A DNA stretch of 64,000 nucleotides from an uncultured Prevotellaceae bacterium (GTDB taxonomy: Bacteria > Bacteroidota > Bacteroidia > Bacteroidales > Bacteroidaceae), in assembly GCA_947307015.1 (NCBI GenBank), contig CAMZHV010000005.1, forward strand, positions 29,604-93,603, read 5' to 3'. Positions 1 to 9,864 of the stretch are shown here, one piece after another. The notes beneath the pieces are model-generated. The model did no database searches. It was not told the origin of the DNA and worked only from the letters and a program-made list of their open reading frames with translations. How positions within the stretch are numbered: position 1 is the first letter of the stretch; each line of letters begins with the position of its first letter. A program made the position numbers and the translations under genes.

Positions 1-531
1 ACCTTCAACTTGCCTTCCGTGCCGTCAGGACAATACCAGATCCGCCTCGGCTTCTGTCTGATTCCGACGCGCGGCATCGGTCAGTTCTATATCGACGGCG
101 TGCCGCAGGGTATACCTCTCGACATGCGTGGTAATGGCGGCGCCTTCTCAGGTGTTTGGGAAAGCCGTGTAGGTTGGAAGAGCAACTATACCAGCCTCTC
201 CGATGAAGCCAAGAAGCAGACGCGCAAGGACCTCGCCAACCAAGGTTGGTTCTATGGTCCCAAGAGTGTGCGTAACATCAGTACGGGCGGTGGCTCCGTT
301 AAGGACGACAACCTGCTGAGCGCCTCTAATTCGTCGCCGTTCTGCAACAACAACGGCACCGTACGACGCCTGATTTATCAGGGTCCGCTGGACGGAAACG
401 TACAGCATACTATGCGCATCCGTTCTGTTTATGCCGTCGGTGGTGCCGAGCTGATGTTCGACTACCTCGAGATTGTCCCCAAGAGTGTCTACGGCATCGA
501 AGGCGACGGTAAGGGCGAGGATGACCTATAA
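1..531 (+). CDS. Fasciclin-type surface protein, C-terminal part (5' end outside window)
   Basis: The reading frame is open from the first base, so the gene begins upstream of the window; the 177 visible residues are its C-terminus. The strand-rich segment around GQFYIDGVPQGIPLDMR and the ending DYLEIVPKSVYG resemble the C-terminal domain that follows fasciclin (FAS1) modules in Bacteroidetes lipoproteins next to SusC/SusD genes. It lies 36 bases before a second fasciclin-type lipoprotein and then susC/susD, so it is probably in the same operon and displayed on the outer membrane. The role (glycan or protein capture, surface adhesion) is inferred from context; the FAS1 part itself is not visible. 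Confidence 0.6.
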   Translation, partial: TFNLPSVPSGQYQIRLGFCLIPTRGIGQFYIDGVPQGIPLDMRGNGGAFSGVWESRVGWKSNYTSLSDEAKKQTRKDLANQGWFYGPKSVRNISTGGGSVKDDNLLSASNSSPFCNNNGTVRRLIYQGPLDGNVQHTMRIRSVYAVGGAELMFDYLEIVPKSVYGIEGDGKGEDDL

Positions 532-567
532 TCGTGTAATCCATTTCACATCAATGTTTATAACGAT

Positions 568-2469
568 ATGAAGACAAATCAATATATCATCTCCATGGCC
601 TTGACATTCGCCGCTACGGTGGCTGTCGCCCTAACGTCATGCTCTGACGCTTGGGACGACCACTATACCGGTGTCAACGACTCAGCGGCTGATGCCCCTT
701 CGCTCTATGAGCAAGTCAAGGCCGATCCCGACTTGGCCAATTTCCTGAAAGTGGTGGATCACGTCGGCTATGATGTCGTGCTTGCCTCGCCGCAGACGCT
801 GACGCTTTGGGCACCCGTAATTACTTCTGCGCAGGCCGACAGTGTCAATCAACTCTACGACGAGCAGAAGCGCCTCTTGGTGACGCTCCCCGACGGGTCT
901 CAGCGCAATACCAAGGACAAGGATAATACTGCCATCACGCAGTTCATGCAGAACCACATGGCGCTCTTCGGTCACTCCGTAAGTTCCGCCTACGAGGATT
1001 CCATCCGCATGATGAACGGCAAGTATATGGTGCTGACGAGCAACTCCCTCAACGGTGTACCTTTTGTCAAGAAGAACATCGTTGCTTCTAACGGAATCAT
1101 GTACAAGCTGGGCACCAAGCAGCCTTTCTTCCCCAACGTGCGTGAAGGCTTGTCTCTTGACGCCACCCTCGGTAGCGCGGCAGCCTATTACCGCCAGTTC
1201 GACCAGTATGACCTTGACGAGACTTCGTCCGTGCAGATGGGCGTTGTCGACGGCGAGATTGTCTATGCTGACTCCGTCACTACGCTCACCAACCGTCTGT
1301 ACAACACCTTAGGCTACATTCAACGCGAGGATAGTTCCTACCTTTTCCTCGCTCCGACGACGGAGGTGTGGAAGCGTGACTCCACGAAGTATCATGAGTA
1401 CTTCAACTACATCTCCACGATGGAGAACCGCGACTCCGTGGCAGGCCTGAATGCCAGCATGGGTGTCGTGCGCGGCCGCATCTTCAATCTCAACCAGCAA
1501 CACAACAACTACGAGGATTCCATCATCAACACCATGTACGTCCGCCATTCCGACTACTACGGTCTCAACGTTTTCCCTAACCCCAAGGCACCATGGAATC
1601 CCGAAACGGGCGAGGGCATTCTTGGTGGTTTGACGCCCGTTCAGTGTTCCAACGGTCTTCTGTACGTCGACGCTGACGGTCGTATCGACCCGAAGCTTAC
1701 TTTCCTACAGAACCGTTATATTCTGGCTTCCAGTCCTCGTTCGCGTTCTATTCCGCAGCTCATGGTCAACTCCGAACGCCAGCCGCAGGTGGCACTCACC
1801 ACGCATTACCTCCTCGATCAGGATTATGCCGAATATGGCGACACCATTATCGACATTTCCATGCTCAAGGATAATTTCGTGGAAATTGCGCCTATCACTT
1901 ATCAGGGCGTGACCAACCGCAATAGTTCTATTTACTTCACGTTGCCCAACACCGTATCAGGGATGTATTACAACGTTTACGTCGTCATGGTTCCCCTCTT
2001 CGTGGCACTCGACGGCTACACTGAGGATCGCATCCGCCCCACGCGCTTCCACGTCTACTACAACGAACGCCTGATGACGCCGCGCACCAACACGTCGCAG
2101 ACCAACCCCAACGAGGATCCCGAGTTTGAGAGTCCCGACCGCGACCGCGCGCTCACCGTGCCAGAGGGCGAGACCCACGGCAGTGGCACCAATTTCGAGA
2201 CCACGGGCGATCAGATCGACCTTATCTGCATCGACAAGGCACGCAAGGCCACTGTCTCAGGCTACAACGCTTTCGGCAGTGTATCTGCAACACAGCGCTA
2301 CCGCCTCACGACGGACATCCGCGCCTCGCAGATCAACAACAATACACACACGAACATTATGTACATCAATCGTGTGATCTACATCCCGTTCGAGACAGAG
2401 GAAGAGGCGAAGAACTTCGACCTTCAGCTGTCTGATCTGTCTAACCTTAAAGAATATAAAGAACAATGA
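568..2469 (+). CDS. Fasciclin (FAS1) domain lipoprotein
   Basis: A 633-residue protein with a lipoprotein signal: Met-Lys start, hydrophobic stretch to about residue 23, then the lipobox LTSC with Cys at about residue 25. The mature start (WDDHYTG) is typical of FAS1 lipoproteins in Bacteroidetes uptake operons. Residues about 45-180 look like a FAS1 fold, with a repeated leucine-rich 'FLKVVDHVGYD' helix and a 'TLWAP' strand. The rest is beta-rich and not recognised in detail. It is predicted to sit on the outer membrane surface beside the SusC/SusD pair. The stop overlaps the susC start by four bases (ATGA), which implies translational coupling. Ligand unknown. Confidence 0.75.
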   Translation: MKTNQYIISMALTFAATVAVALTSCSDAWDDHYTGVNDSAADAPSLYEQVKADPDLANFLKVVDHVGYDVVLASPQTLTLWAPVITSAQADSVNQLYDEQKRLLVTLPDGSQRNTKDKDNTAITQFMQNHMALFGHSVSSAYEDSIRMMNGKYMVLTSNSLNGVPFVKKNIVASNGIMYKLGTKQPFFPNVREGLSLDATLGSAAAYYRQFDQYDLDETSSVQMGVVDGEIVYADSVTTLTNRLYNTLGYIQREDSSYLFLAPTTEVWKRDSTKYHEYFNYISTMENRDSVAGLNASMGVVRGRIFNLNQQHNNYEDSIINTMYVRHSDYYGLNVFPNPKAPWNPETGEGILGGLTPVQCSNGLLYVDADGRIDPKLTFLQNRYILASSPRSRSIPQLMVNSERQPQVALTTHYLLDQDYAEYGDTIIDISMLKDNFVEIAPITYQGVTNRNSSIYFTLPNTVSGMYYNVYVVMVPLFVALDGYTEDRIRPTRFHVYYNERLMTPRTNTSQTNPNEDPEFESPDRDRALTVPEGETHGSGTNFETTGDQIDLICIDKARKATVSGYNAFGSVSATQRYRLTTDIRASQINNNTHTNIMYINRVIYIPFETEEEAKNFDLQLSDLSNLKEYKEQ

Positions 2470-5400
2470 GAACAGTTGGCTACATTTGTTTCTCCATGTT
2501 TTTGGCGCTGCCCCTCGCTGCTGTCGCTCAGGACGAGCTGACCTACGAAGAGGAGGAGGTCGACACGACTGCTGTCCATCGCATCCACAAGAGCGTCAAG
2601 AAACAGGAGCCCACACGAGAGATCAAAGGACGTGTCGTGAGCCAGCAGAACCACGCTCCCCTTGCGGGCGTGCTCGTTCAGGCCATTGCCGGCGAAGGCT
2701 ATTCAGCGCTGACCGGTGAGGATGGCTCTTTCACCTTGCAGGTGCCTCTCTACTGCTCGGCTGTAGATGTCACTATCCCTGGATATAATAAGGTACGTGC
2801 GGGACTCAACTCGAGCGGTCAGCTGCGTGACATTGTTATGCAGAGTGATGCTGCCCGTGCCCTCTATGGTGCCGACGACAATATCCTCAACAATGCGCAG
2901 GCCGGCGATTTCGGTTTTTCCAACGCTGTTAACATAAGCGCTGAGATTCAGAACAAGCTGGGCGCCGAGGTGCTTGTCAACGAGCGCAGTGGATTAACGG
3001 GCATGGGTGCCTATATGCAGGTCAGCGGCGTCAACAGTTATATGACCAACGCTCAGCCCCTCGTCGTCGTTGACGGTGTCATCACTGAGATGCAGTACGG
3101 TCGCGAAATGATTCACTCAGGCTTCTACAACGACGTACTGGCTAACTTTAATGTCAACGACATTGAGAGCGTTGAGATCATGCGCAACGGAACGGCCATC
3201 TACGGTGCCAAGGGTGCCAATGGTGTCATCATCATCAAGACAAAACGCTGCTCCAGCATGGCTACGCGCATTGACGCTACGGCCAGCGTGGGCGTTGAAC
3301 TCATTCCCCAACACTATAGCATGTTGTCCGGTCGCGAGTACAAGACCTATGCCAGCGGTCTCCTGAGCACAACAGGTACCAAGCTCCAGAGCTTCAAGTT
3401 CCTTGATGAGCGTACGTACAATCCCTCAGATCCGTATAACTACAATTACTGGGTCAACAAGTACAACAACAATACCAATTGGGCTGACGAGATCTTCAGG
3501 GAAGCCATCTCGCAGAACTACGGTTTGAGCGTTCAGGGTGGTGGCGAAGTTGCCAACTATATGCTTTCTATCGGCTATAACCGCGCCAACGAGACCATCA
3601 AGGAAGGCAACTTCAATCGTCTCAACGTGCGTTTCAACACCGATGTGAAGATTACCGACTGGGTGGACTTCCGCTTCGATGCTTCTTTCAGCAACACCAC
3701 GCGCAAGGTCTACGACACCGGCGCTCCTGAGGATTACGACAACAGCACCATCACTGGTCTGAACTTCCTCGCTTACGCTAAGTCACCCATGCTCAGCCCC
3801 TACAGCTTCGTGGCCAGCTCTCAAGGCCCTGGTATCATTAATTCAGCTCACCTTGACATTGAGGATGAGGACTACCTTGCCGAAGTCAGTCAGCTCAAGG
3901 GTGCCAACTACGAGCTGGCCAACCCACGCGCCATCCTTGAATACGGCACGGCGCAGAACAAGAACTACTATGACAACTCCTACCTCAATCTCTCTATTAC
4001 GCCTTCATGGCATCCCAACAAGCATTTGAAGTTTAGCTCGTTGTTCAGCTACTCGCTTGTCAACACCAACGAGAAACGTTATGTGCCAATGAATGGCGTG
4101 CCGCGCTTCTGGGTCGCTAGTTTCCACCAGTTCATGGACAACATGATTGGTTCGCTCTATAGCAAGCAGAACGACGTCCTCAGCGATACCAAAGTCGAAT
4201 GGAAGAACCGTTACAATGGACACTCCATTGAGCTCATGGGCGGCTTCCGTTTCATGAATCAGAGTTACACCCTGACGCAGCAGACGGGCTACAATACCGG
4301 TAACGACAAGACGCCTCTCATATCCTCCACCGACCAGAAGCAGATCAGCGGTAACATCGAGAATTGGGCTACGCTCTCATGGTACGCTCAGGCACAATAC
4401 AACTATGCCAACCGCTACTACCTGCAGGGTGATGTTTCCATGGAAACCAATTCGCAGTTTGGTCGCGATGTCAAGAACGGCCTCAAGCTTGCTGGTGTCG
4501 TTTGGGGCATCTTCCCCAGCATTCAGGCAGGATGGCTTATTAGCAATGAGAAATGGTTCGACGTCCGTGGCATTGACTACCTCAAGCTCACCGCGGGATA
4601 TGGCATCAGCGGCAACGACGCGCTACCCTACGACGCTTCGCACAGCTACTTTAAGAGCACCATCTTCCAAGGGCAGGTGCCGGGTCTCAGCCTTGAGAAC
4701 ATCGGCAACACCGAGTTACAGTGGGAAACAACCCGCCGTTTCAACGCAAGCCTTGAGGCACGGTTCCTCAACAACCGCCTTGCTTTAGGCTTCACCTACT
4801 TTAAGAGCTGGACGGACAACCTACTCACACTGCGCGCTCTCAACTTCCTCACAGGTATCGAGGAGAACTGGAGCAACGGAGGCAGCCTCGAAAACCAGGG
4901 CTTCAACGCTAACATCACCGGACACATCGTCTCTGGCAACAAATGGAACTGGAGCCTCGGCGCCAGCGTAGGCCATTACAAGAATGAGCTCACCGAACTT
5001 CCCGATGGCGCGCAGTACGACGACAATCAGGTACTCGGTGCCACCATCCGCAGTCAGGTGGGTAGCTCCATCAATACCTTCTATGGCCTCAAGACCGATA
5101 AAACGCAGAACGGTACCATCGTCTATGCCACCTCCGAGGAGGCAGCTGCCGACGGACTCTACCGCTTGCGTGAAGATGGTATCACCAAGGACTATTTCGG
5201 TGCTGGTGACGTTAAGTACCGTGACCTTGATGGCAATGGCGAGATCAATGATGCCGACCGTATGGTCATCGGCGATGCCAACCCCGATTTCTATGGTAAC
5301 ATTTGGACTACGCTTAGCTACCGCAACCTCACACTCGATGCCAGCTTCAACTACTGCCTCGGCAACGATGTCTACAACTACATGCGCCAGCAGCTCGAAT

Positions 5401-5771
5401 CCGGTAGCCGCTTCATGAACCAGACCACAGCACTCGCCGACCGTTGGACCTACGAGGGACAGATTACTGACATCCCGCGTGCCACCTACGGCGATCCCAT
5501 GGGCAACAGCGCTTTCAGTGATCGCTGGATAGAGGACGGCAGCTATCTGCGCCTCAAGCAGGTTACACTCAGCTATCGCCTGCCCATCAACAACACCTAC
5601 ATTCAGGGTATCACTCTCTGGGCACGTGCTACCAACCTATTTACGCTCACCAAATACTTGGGCGTCAATCCTGAGGTGTCCATGGGTAACAGTGTCCTTA
5701 GCCAGGGCATTGACCGTGGTCTACTCTCCTCCGGACGCACCTTCAACATCGGTGTCAAGATCAACCTCTAA
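2466..5771 (+). CDS. SusC/RagA-type TonB-dependent outer-membrane transporter
   Basis: 1,101 residues, the usual SusC size. A signal peptide (to about residue 21) is followed by a carboxypeptidase-D-like beta-sandwich (about 53-120, starting REIKGRVVSQ), the plug domain (about 140-270, with PLVVVDGVI and the signature GAKGANGVIIIKTK) and a long barrel ending in an aromatic/hydrophobic beta strand (FNIGVKINL). It is expected to pair with the SusD downstream and import an oligomeric nutrient across the outer membrane using TonB/ExbBD energy. The start overlaps the fasciclin gene by four bases and the stop touches the SusD frame. No glycoside hydrolase or sigma/anti-sigma regulator is visible, so the substrate cannot be read from here. 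Confidence 0.96.
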   Translation: MRTVGYICFSMFLALPLAAVAQDELTYEEEEVDTTAVHRIHKSVKKQEPTREIKGRVVSQQNHAPLAGVLVQAIAGEGYSALTGEDGSFTLQVPLYCSAVDVTIPGYNKVRAGLNSSGQLRDIVMQSDAARALYGADDNILNNAQAGDFGFSNAVNISAEIQNKLGAEVLVNERSGLTGMGAYMQVSGVNSYMTNAQPLVVVDGVITEMQYGREMIHSGFYNDVLANFNVNDIESVEIMRNGTAIYGAKGANGVIIIKTKRCSSMATRIDATASVGVELIPQHYSMLSGREYKTYASGLLSTTGTKLQSFKFLDERTYNPSDPYNYNYWVNKYNNNTNWADEIFREAISQNYGLSVQGGGEVANYMLSIGYNRANETIKEGNFNRLNVRFNTDVKITDWVDFRFDASFSNTTRKVYDTGAPEDYDNSTITGLNFLAYAKSPMLSPYSFVASSQGPGIINSAHLDIEDEDYLAEVSQLKGANYELANPRAILEYGTAQNKNYYDNSYLNLSITPSWHPNKHLKFSSLFSYSLVNTNEKRYVPMNGVPRFWVASFHQFMDNMIGSLYSKQNDVLSDTKVEWKNRYNGHSIELMGGFRFMNQSYTLTQQTGYNTGNDKTPLISSTDQKQISGNIENWATLSWYAQAQYNYANRYYLQGDVSMETNSQFGRDVKNGLKLAGVVWGIFPSIQAGWLISNEKWFDVRGIDYLKLTAGYGISGNDALPYDASHSYFKSTIFQGQVPGLSLENIGNTELQWETTRRFNASLEARFLNNRLALGFTYFKSWTDNLLTLRALNFLTGIEENWSNGGSLENQGFNANITGHIVSGNKWNWSLGASVGHYKNELTELPDGAQYDDNQVLGATIRSQVGSSINTFYGLKTDKTQNGTIVYATSEEAAADGLYRLREDGITKDYFGAGDVKYRDLDGNGEINDADRMVIGDANPDFYGNIWTTLSYRNLTLDASFNYCLGNDVYNYMRQQLESGSRFMNQTTALADRWTYEGQITDIPRATYGDPMGNSAFSDRWIEDGSYLRLKQVTLSYRLPINNTYIQGITLWARATNLFTLTKYLGVNPEVSMGNSVLSQGIDRGLLSSGRTFNIGVKINL

Positions 5772-5782
5772 TGTTATTCGAT

Positions 5783-7948
5783 ATGAAAAAGCTAATATAT
5801 ATTCTCGGTTGTGTGTGCTGCGTATTCGCAGTTTCTCTCACCTCCTGCGACGATATGCTTAACATGGGCAACGACGACGTCCTCTATGCTGACAAGAATC
5901 ACCTCACCTCAGCCAACGACACCGTCAACTCCTACGTCGGCATCCTCGTGCAGTTGCAGAAGATAGCCGTCCGTACCAATCTCTTCGGAGAGCTTCGTGG
6001 CGACCTCGTCGATGTCAACGCCAACGCCAATGCCAACCTTAAGGCTATTGCTAACTACACCGTAGACGACGACAACATCTACAACAACCCGCGTGACTAT
6101 TATGCAGTCATCAACAACTGCAACTACTTTCTTGCCAATGCTGACACTGCCCTCCGCGAGTCACGCTACGAGAACGGATCTGCATCTGACTTTTATGTCT
6201 TCCGTGCAGAATATGTCGCCGTGCGTGCCGTGCGCGCTTGGCTCTACCTCCAGCTCGGACAGATCTATGGAGACAATATCCCGTTCGTCACCGAGCCCAT
6301 CCTCTCGCTTGACGATGCAGACAATGCACTGGCCAACGCACCCAAGAAGAATCTCAGCGCCATCTGTGACTACTTCATCGATGACCTTCGACCCTACGTC
6401 AGTTGGTTCAGCTACTTCACCCATTCCAGTGGTTACAACAGTCACATGCCAGCTCGCATGAGCGTTTTCCCCGTCTCGCTCGTCCTCGGCGACCTTTATC
6501 TCTGGTCGGCCTCACTCAAGCAAGACCCGATGCTCGCCCGTGAAGCTGCTAAGTGCTACTACGACTACATTGATTGGACACCCGGCGGCAAGAACTCCAA
6601 CACCGGCTACAAGATCAAGAACGTCATCAAGGATTACGCTACGGCATGGTCAGCACAGGATCTCAGTTCCGGCAGTTTCACACGCACACCCTCCGACCGC
6701 GACAACAATTGGTATTCCACATCCGTCTTCGGCACCAGGACTGCTGAGGTCATCACTGCCATTGGCATGGACTCCGCATCCGCCGAGGGACACTTCAACG
6801 AGCTCCGCTACCTCTACAGTTACAACCGCGACGAGAGTGACGTTGAGGCCAGCTTCGCTCCTTCCAAGCCCTGCTGTGACTACAGCGACAGCCAAGTCTA
6901 TTACGGCTACTACACCAACAGCGGTAATATTGTTTTCACCACCGTCACCGCGCAGCAGCTCTCCGAGGATCAGATCAACGGACATATCGTAGGAGACCTC
7001 CGTCTCGGCACCACCTATTCCCTCCGTCAGGGGCAGGACATGATGTACCAGTCCATTTACAAGACCTACTATCCTCAGGACGTCATCATCTACCGCACCG
7101 GCGATGTCTATCTCCGTTTAGCAGAAGCCCTCAACTATGCAGGCTTCCCCAAGTTCGCCTTCGCTATCCTTTCCATCGGTGTCGACAACAATGTCATCAA
7201 CGGACTTGTTCTGCCTGAGTGTACGACGACACAAGACAGCGCCTTTGTGCAGTACTTTGATTTCAACGTCAACTACTACACTACGCGTGTCACCTCCTAC
7301 TCTAACGGCAATGTTGTCTGGAACCTCTCTGCTGACGCCACTGTCAATCAGATTGGACTCCATCAGCGCGGTAGCGGATGGGCGTTTAATAACCCCTACT
7401 ACTATCCCGAGGACACCGACATCCCCTCTGACTACACAGGTTATCCCGATTATCCTCTCAGCTTCGACAGCAGTTTCGAGACCAACACGAAAGCCGAGAC
7501 CTATCTTGAGAACGTCCTTGCCGTCAACCAGGAGCTTGCAGACCAGATGGCAGCAGAGACGGGCGTCGCCATACCCGTGCTTGAGGACATTGCTACTAAC
7601 CGTGAGCGCGTAGAAGCTGTCGAGGCCTACGTGAAAGAACTTCAGAATTATGCCGACCAACTCTTTGCGCAGTACTACCATGCCACCGAGGTTTGGTACC
7701 GCGACTACGGCGTGCCTCAGGTCAAGAACCGCCAGCTCGAGGTCGTTGACAGCCTCATTGATGTTGAGTCAGCCCTCGAGACTTGCTTCGAAGGTTTCCG
7801 CTTCGGCTATCTCATCCGCGATGCCAAGCGCAAGGGTGACCCCACCGTCCTCGCACGTCGCGTCGCCAAGCGCGACCCCGCCCTTTTTGGCCTACTCTCC
7901 GATGAGAACAATTGGTACATCAGCTGGAAGGGACAGATTGGGCGATGA
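5783..7948 (+). CDS. SusD/RagB-type nutrient-binding outer-membrane lipoprotein
   Basis: About 720 residues, longer than most SusD proteins (500-600). I prefer the ATG at 5783 over the in-frame ATG at 5771 because it gives a clean lipoprotein signal (MKKLIYILG...) with lipobox LTSC. The N-terminal helical repeats (VRAVRAWLYLQLGQIYG) and the late 'VYLRLAEALNYAG' helix are the usual SusD landmarks; the extra length is a loop region at about 455-560 of the mature part. It would form the lid over the SusC barrel. The gene starts right at the susC stop, and the operon ends at a hairpin at 8035-8070. Confidence 0.93.
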   Translation: MKKLIYILGCVCCVFAVSLTSCDDMLNMGNDDVLYADKNHLTSANDTVNSYVGILVQLQKIAVRTNLFGELRGDLVDVNANANANLKAIANYTVDDDNIYNNPRDYYAVINNCNYFLANADTALRESRYENGSASDFYVFRAEYVAVRAVRAWLYLQLGQIYGDNIPFVTEPILSLDDADNALANAPKKNLSAICDYFIDDLRPYVSWFSYFTHSSGYNSHMPARMSVFPVSLVLGDLYLWSASLKQDPMLAREAAKCYYDYIDWTPGGKNSNTGYKIKNVIKDYATAWSAQDLSSGSFTRTPSDRDNNWYSTSVFGTRTAEVITAIGMDSASAEGHFNELRYLYSYNRDESDVEASFAPSKPCCDYSDSQVYYGYYTNSGNIVFTTVTAQQLSEDQINGHIVGDLRLGTTYSLRQGQDMMYQSIYKTYYPQDVIIYRTGDVYLRLAEALNYAGFPKFAFAILSIGVDNNVINGLVLPECTTTQDSAFVQYFDFNVNYYTTRVTSYSNGNVVWNLSADATVNQIGLHQRGSGWAFNNPYYYPEDTDIPSDYTGYPDYPLSFDSSFETNTKAETYLENVLAVNQELADQMAAETGVAIPVLEDIATNRERVEAVEAYVKELQNYADQLFAQYYHATEVWYRDYGVPQVKNRQLEVVDSLIDVESALETCFEGFRFGYLIRDAKRKGDPTVLARRVAKRDPALFGLLSDENNWYISWKGQIGR

Positions 7949-7991
7949 CACGAACAATGCATGACACGTATGCAAAGCGCAACGCTTGCAC

Positions 7992-8029
7992 CGCATGCAA
8001 CATACAACGTATGTAACGCATGCAACATA
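7992..8029. repeat. Two copies of a 13-bp repeat
   Basis: The 13-mer CGCATGCAACATA occurs at 7992-8004 and again at 8017-8029, separated by CAACGTATGTAA. The surrounding sequence back to about 7960 is made of related GTATGCA/GCATGCA words. No gene is seen here. Confidence 0.7.
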
Positions 8030-8034
8030 TAAAA

Positions 8035-8070
8035 GAAGAGGCTGTCTCCATCATTGGACACAGCCTCTTC
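8035..8070. terminator. Hairpin between convergent operons
   Basis: A 15-bp stem with one mismatch (GAAGAGGCTGTCTCC paired with GGACACAGCCTCTTC) and a 6-base loop. It lies between the susD stop and the convergent VWA gene and is flanked by A-rich and T-rich sequence, so it can act in both directions. Confidence 0.7.
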
Positions 8071-8171
8071 GCTTTCGTATAAGTCATCTGCGCGTAGATG
8101 ACATGATGGTTTGGGAAAGTTCAGAAGGACAAACAGCCTGTAACTCAACGCGCGGTGCTCAGACGCTTCAA

Positions 8172-9755
8172 TTATCGTCGGCCTTTCTCTATGATTTCAG
8201 CGTATTTCTTGATGAGTGCCATGAGCTCGATTCGGCGCTTATAGTCTCTTTCTTGATGCTTGGTACGCGGGTCGACGTTGAGGCTCTCTTGGATGAGTTT
8301 GGTCGCCATCTGTAATGTAGCATCACCTTTGTACTCAGAGCCTCGCAGGATCATGCCGTAAGCTGCTACGCCTGCGGCGAAGTTGAGGTTAGCAGACAGA
8401 GGTTTGCGGGTGATGTCATTGTTGTACATATCCTCGATGGCGATGTCTGTTGAGAGGGGTATGCTGGCGGCGTCTAAGCTCTTCTTGTAGCGGACATCAA
8501 AGGTGGCTATGGTGTGATGGTTGGTGCGGCTGTCGATCATCCAGCTATTGTTTTGATCGGCAGGTGCGAGCTCATAGAGAGCTGTGATGGTCTGCCCTGC
8601 ACCGATCTCGCCGGCGTCTTTCTTGTCATTCTCGAAGTCCTCGTTGCTCATCACGCGGTTCTCGTAGCCGATGAGTCGGTATTCAAAGACGAAATCGGGA
8701 TTGAATGTCACCTGACATTTGGTGTCGTTGGCTACACTGACGAAACGGTCACGCTCGTCTACGAAGACCTTCATCATCTCGTTCTCGCTGTCGATATAGT
8801 AGTAGCTGCCGTTACCTGCGTTGCTGATTTTCTCCATCATGGCATCGTTGAGGTTGCCCGTTCCGAAACCTAAGCAGGTCATATATATTCTTTTGCGCGC
8901 GTAGCTCTCAACCATCTCTACAAGGGCTTCGGTGCTGGTGACGCCCACGTTGAAGTCACCGTCGGTACCCATGATGATGCGGTTGTTCTTCTGAGGATCG
9001 TAGTTGGTCAGCGCCTCCTCATAGGCCATCTGCAGTGCTTGGCCACCTGCTGTGCAGCCGTCAGCGCTGAGCTTCTTGATAGCTTTCTTAATCTTGATGG
9101 CATTGCCGCCCCCCACGCGTGTGGATTCGATCAGTTTCTCTACGCTACCGGAGTAAGTGATGATGGAGATTCGGTCGTCCGGGTTCAGCTCGTCGACGAG
9201 CTCTAGGAGACCTGACTTGAGGAGCTCGAGCTTGTCGTTGCTGTCCATGGAGCCTGACACGTCGATGAGGAAAACGTAGTTGGCCAGTGGCATTTCGTTC
9301 TCCTTCAGTTCTTTACCTTTGATGCCGAGGCGTAGCAGTAGGTGTCCGTACGTCCACGGACAGTCGCAGACCTCAGCATTGATAGCTATAGCGTCATCGC
9401 CCGTTGGCGAGGCGTAGTCGAAGGTGAAGTAATTGAGGAACTCCTCGATGCGCACGCTCGAGGGATCGATAGCGTAGCCCTGTTGGATGTAGCGGCGCAT
9501 AATAGCGTATGACGCGCCATCAGCATCGACGGAGAAGGTGGACGTGGGCTCGTCGGCAACCCTGACGAAGGGGTTATCCCTGAATTCGTCGAACTTGTCG
9601 CCGCCCAGTTGAGGCTCAGGCATCATGTTATCAGCGGTGGTGTATGTCTTTTCGTAGCCCAGGGAATTGAGTTCGTCGCCGTCATAGGCTACACCGCATC
9701 CTACGGTTGTCATTGCCAGCGCAATAGGTAGCGCATGAGAGATGATCTTTTTCAT
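8172..9755 (-). CDS. VWA-domain lipoprotein (YfbK-like)
   Basis: 527 residues. The N-terminus is a lipoprotein signal with Cys at residue 20 (TVGC). Residues about 70-110 carry the family's lead-in motif (TFSVDADGASYAIMRRYI), followed by a von Willebrand factor A domain at about 160-330 with an intact metal-ion-dependent adhesion site: DVSGSMDS at 165-172 and the later GTDGDFN at about 263-269. The C-terminal part matches the domain usually found after VWA in YfbK/YfbI-type proteins. It probably acts in the envelope as a protein-binding module; the partner is unknown. It is a single minus-strand gene, with an inverted repeat (9775-9811) in the gap before it. Confidence 0.9.
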   Translation of the reverse strand: MKKIISHALPIALAMTTVGCGVAYDGDELNSLGYEKTYTTADNMMPEPQLGGDKFDEFRDNPFVRVADEPTSTFSVDADGASYAIMRRYIQQGYAIDPSSVRIEEFLNYFTFDYASPTGDDAIAINAEVCDCPWTYGHLLLRLGIKGKELKENEMPLANYVFLIDVSGSMDSNDKLELLKSGLLELVDELNPDDRISIITYSGSVEKLIESTRVGGGNAIKIKKAIKKLSADGCTAGGQALQMAYEEALTNYDPQKNNRIIMGTDGDFNVGVTSTEALVEMVESYARKRIYMTCLGFGTGNLNDAMMEKISNAGNGSYYYIDSENEMMKVFVDERDRFVSVANDTKCQVTFNPDFVFEYRLIGYENRVMSNEDFENDKKDAGEIGAGQTITALYELAPADQNNSWMIDSRTNHHTIATFDVRYKKSLDAASIPLSTDIAIEDMYNNDITRKPLSANLNFAAGVAAYGMILRGSEYKGDATLQMATKLIQESLNVDPRTKHQERDYKRRIELMALIKKYAEIIEKGRR

Positions 9756-9774
9756 TGTTACGTTGTTGTTTTAG

Positions 9775-9811
9775 GTGTACATAATCTGGTTGTTTCTGTT
9801 ATTATGTACAC
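9775..9811. promoter_or_regulatory. 11-bp inverted repeat upstream of the VWA gene
   Basis: GTGTACATAAT (9775-9785) and ATTATGTACAC (9801-9811) are perfect inverted copies around a 15-base loop, 20 bases upstream of the VWA gene start and downstream of the M28 peptidase stop. It could be a terminator for the peptidase (no T-run follows) or an operator for the VWA gene. Confidence 0.4.
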
Positions 9812-9864
9812 ACCAACTGTCAGAGATATTACAACGGGGACAGTTATTTAACGATAATTTGAAT

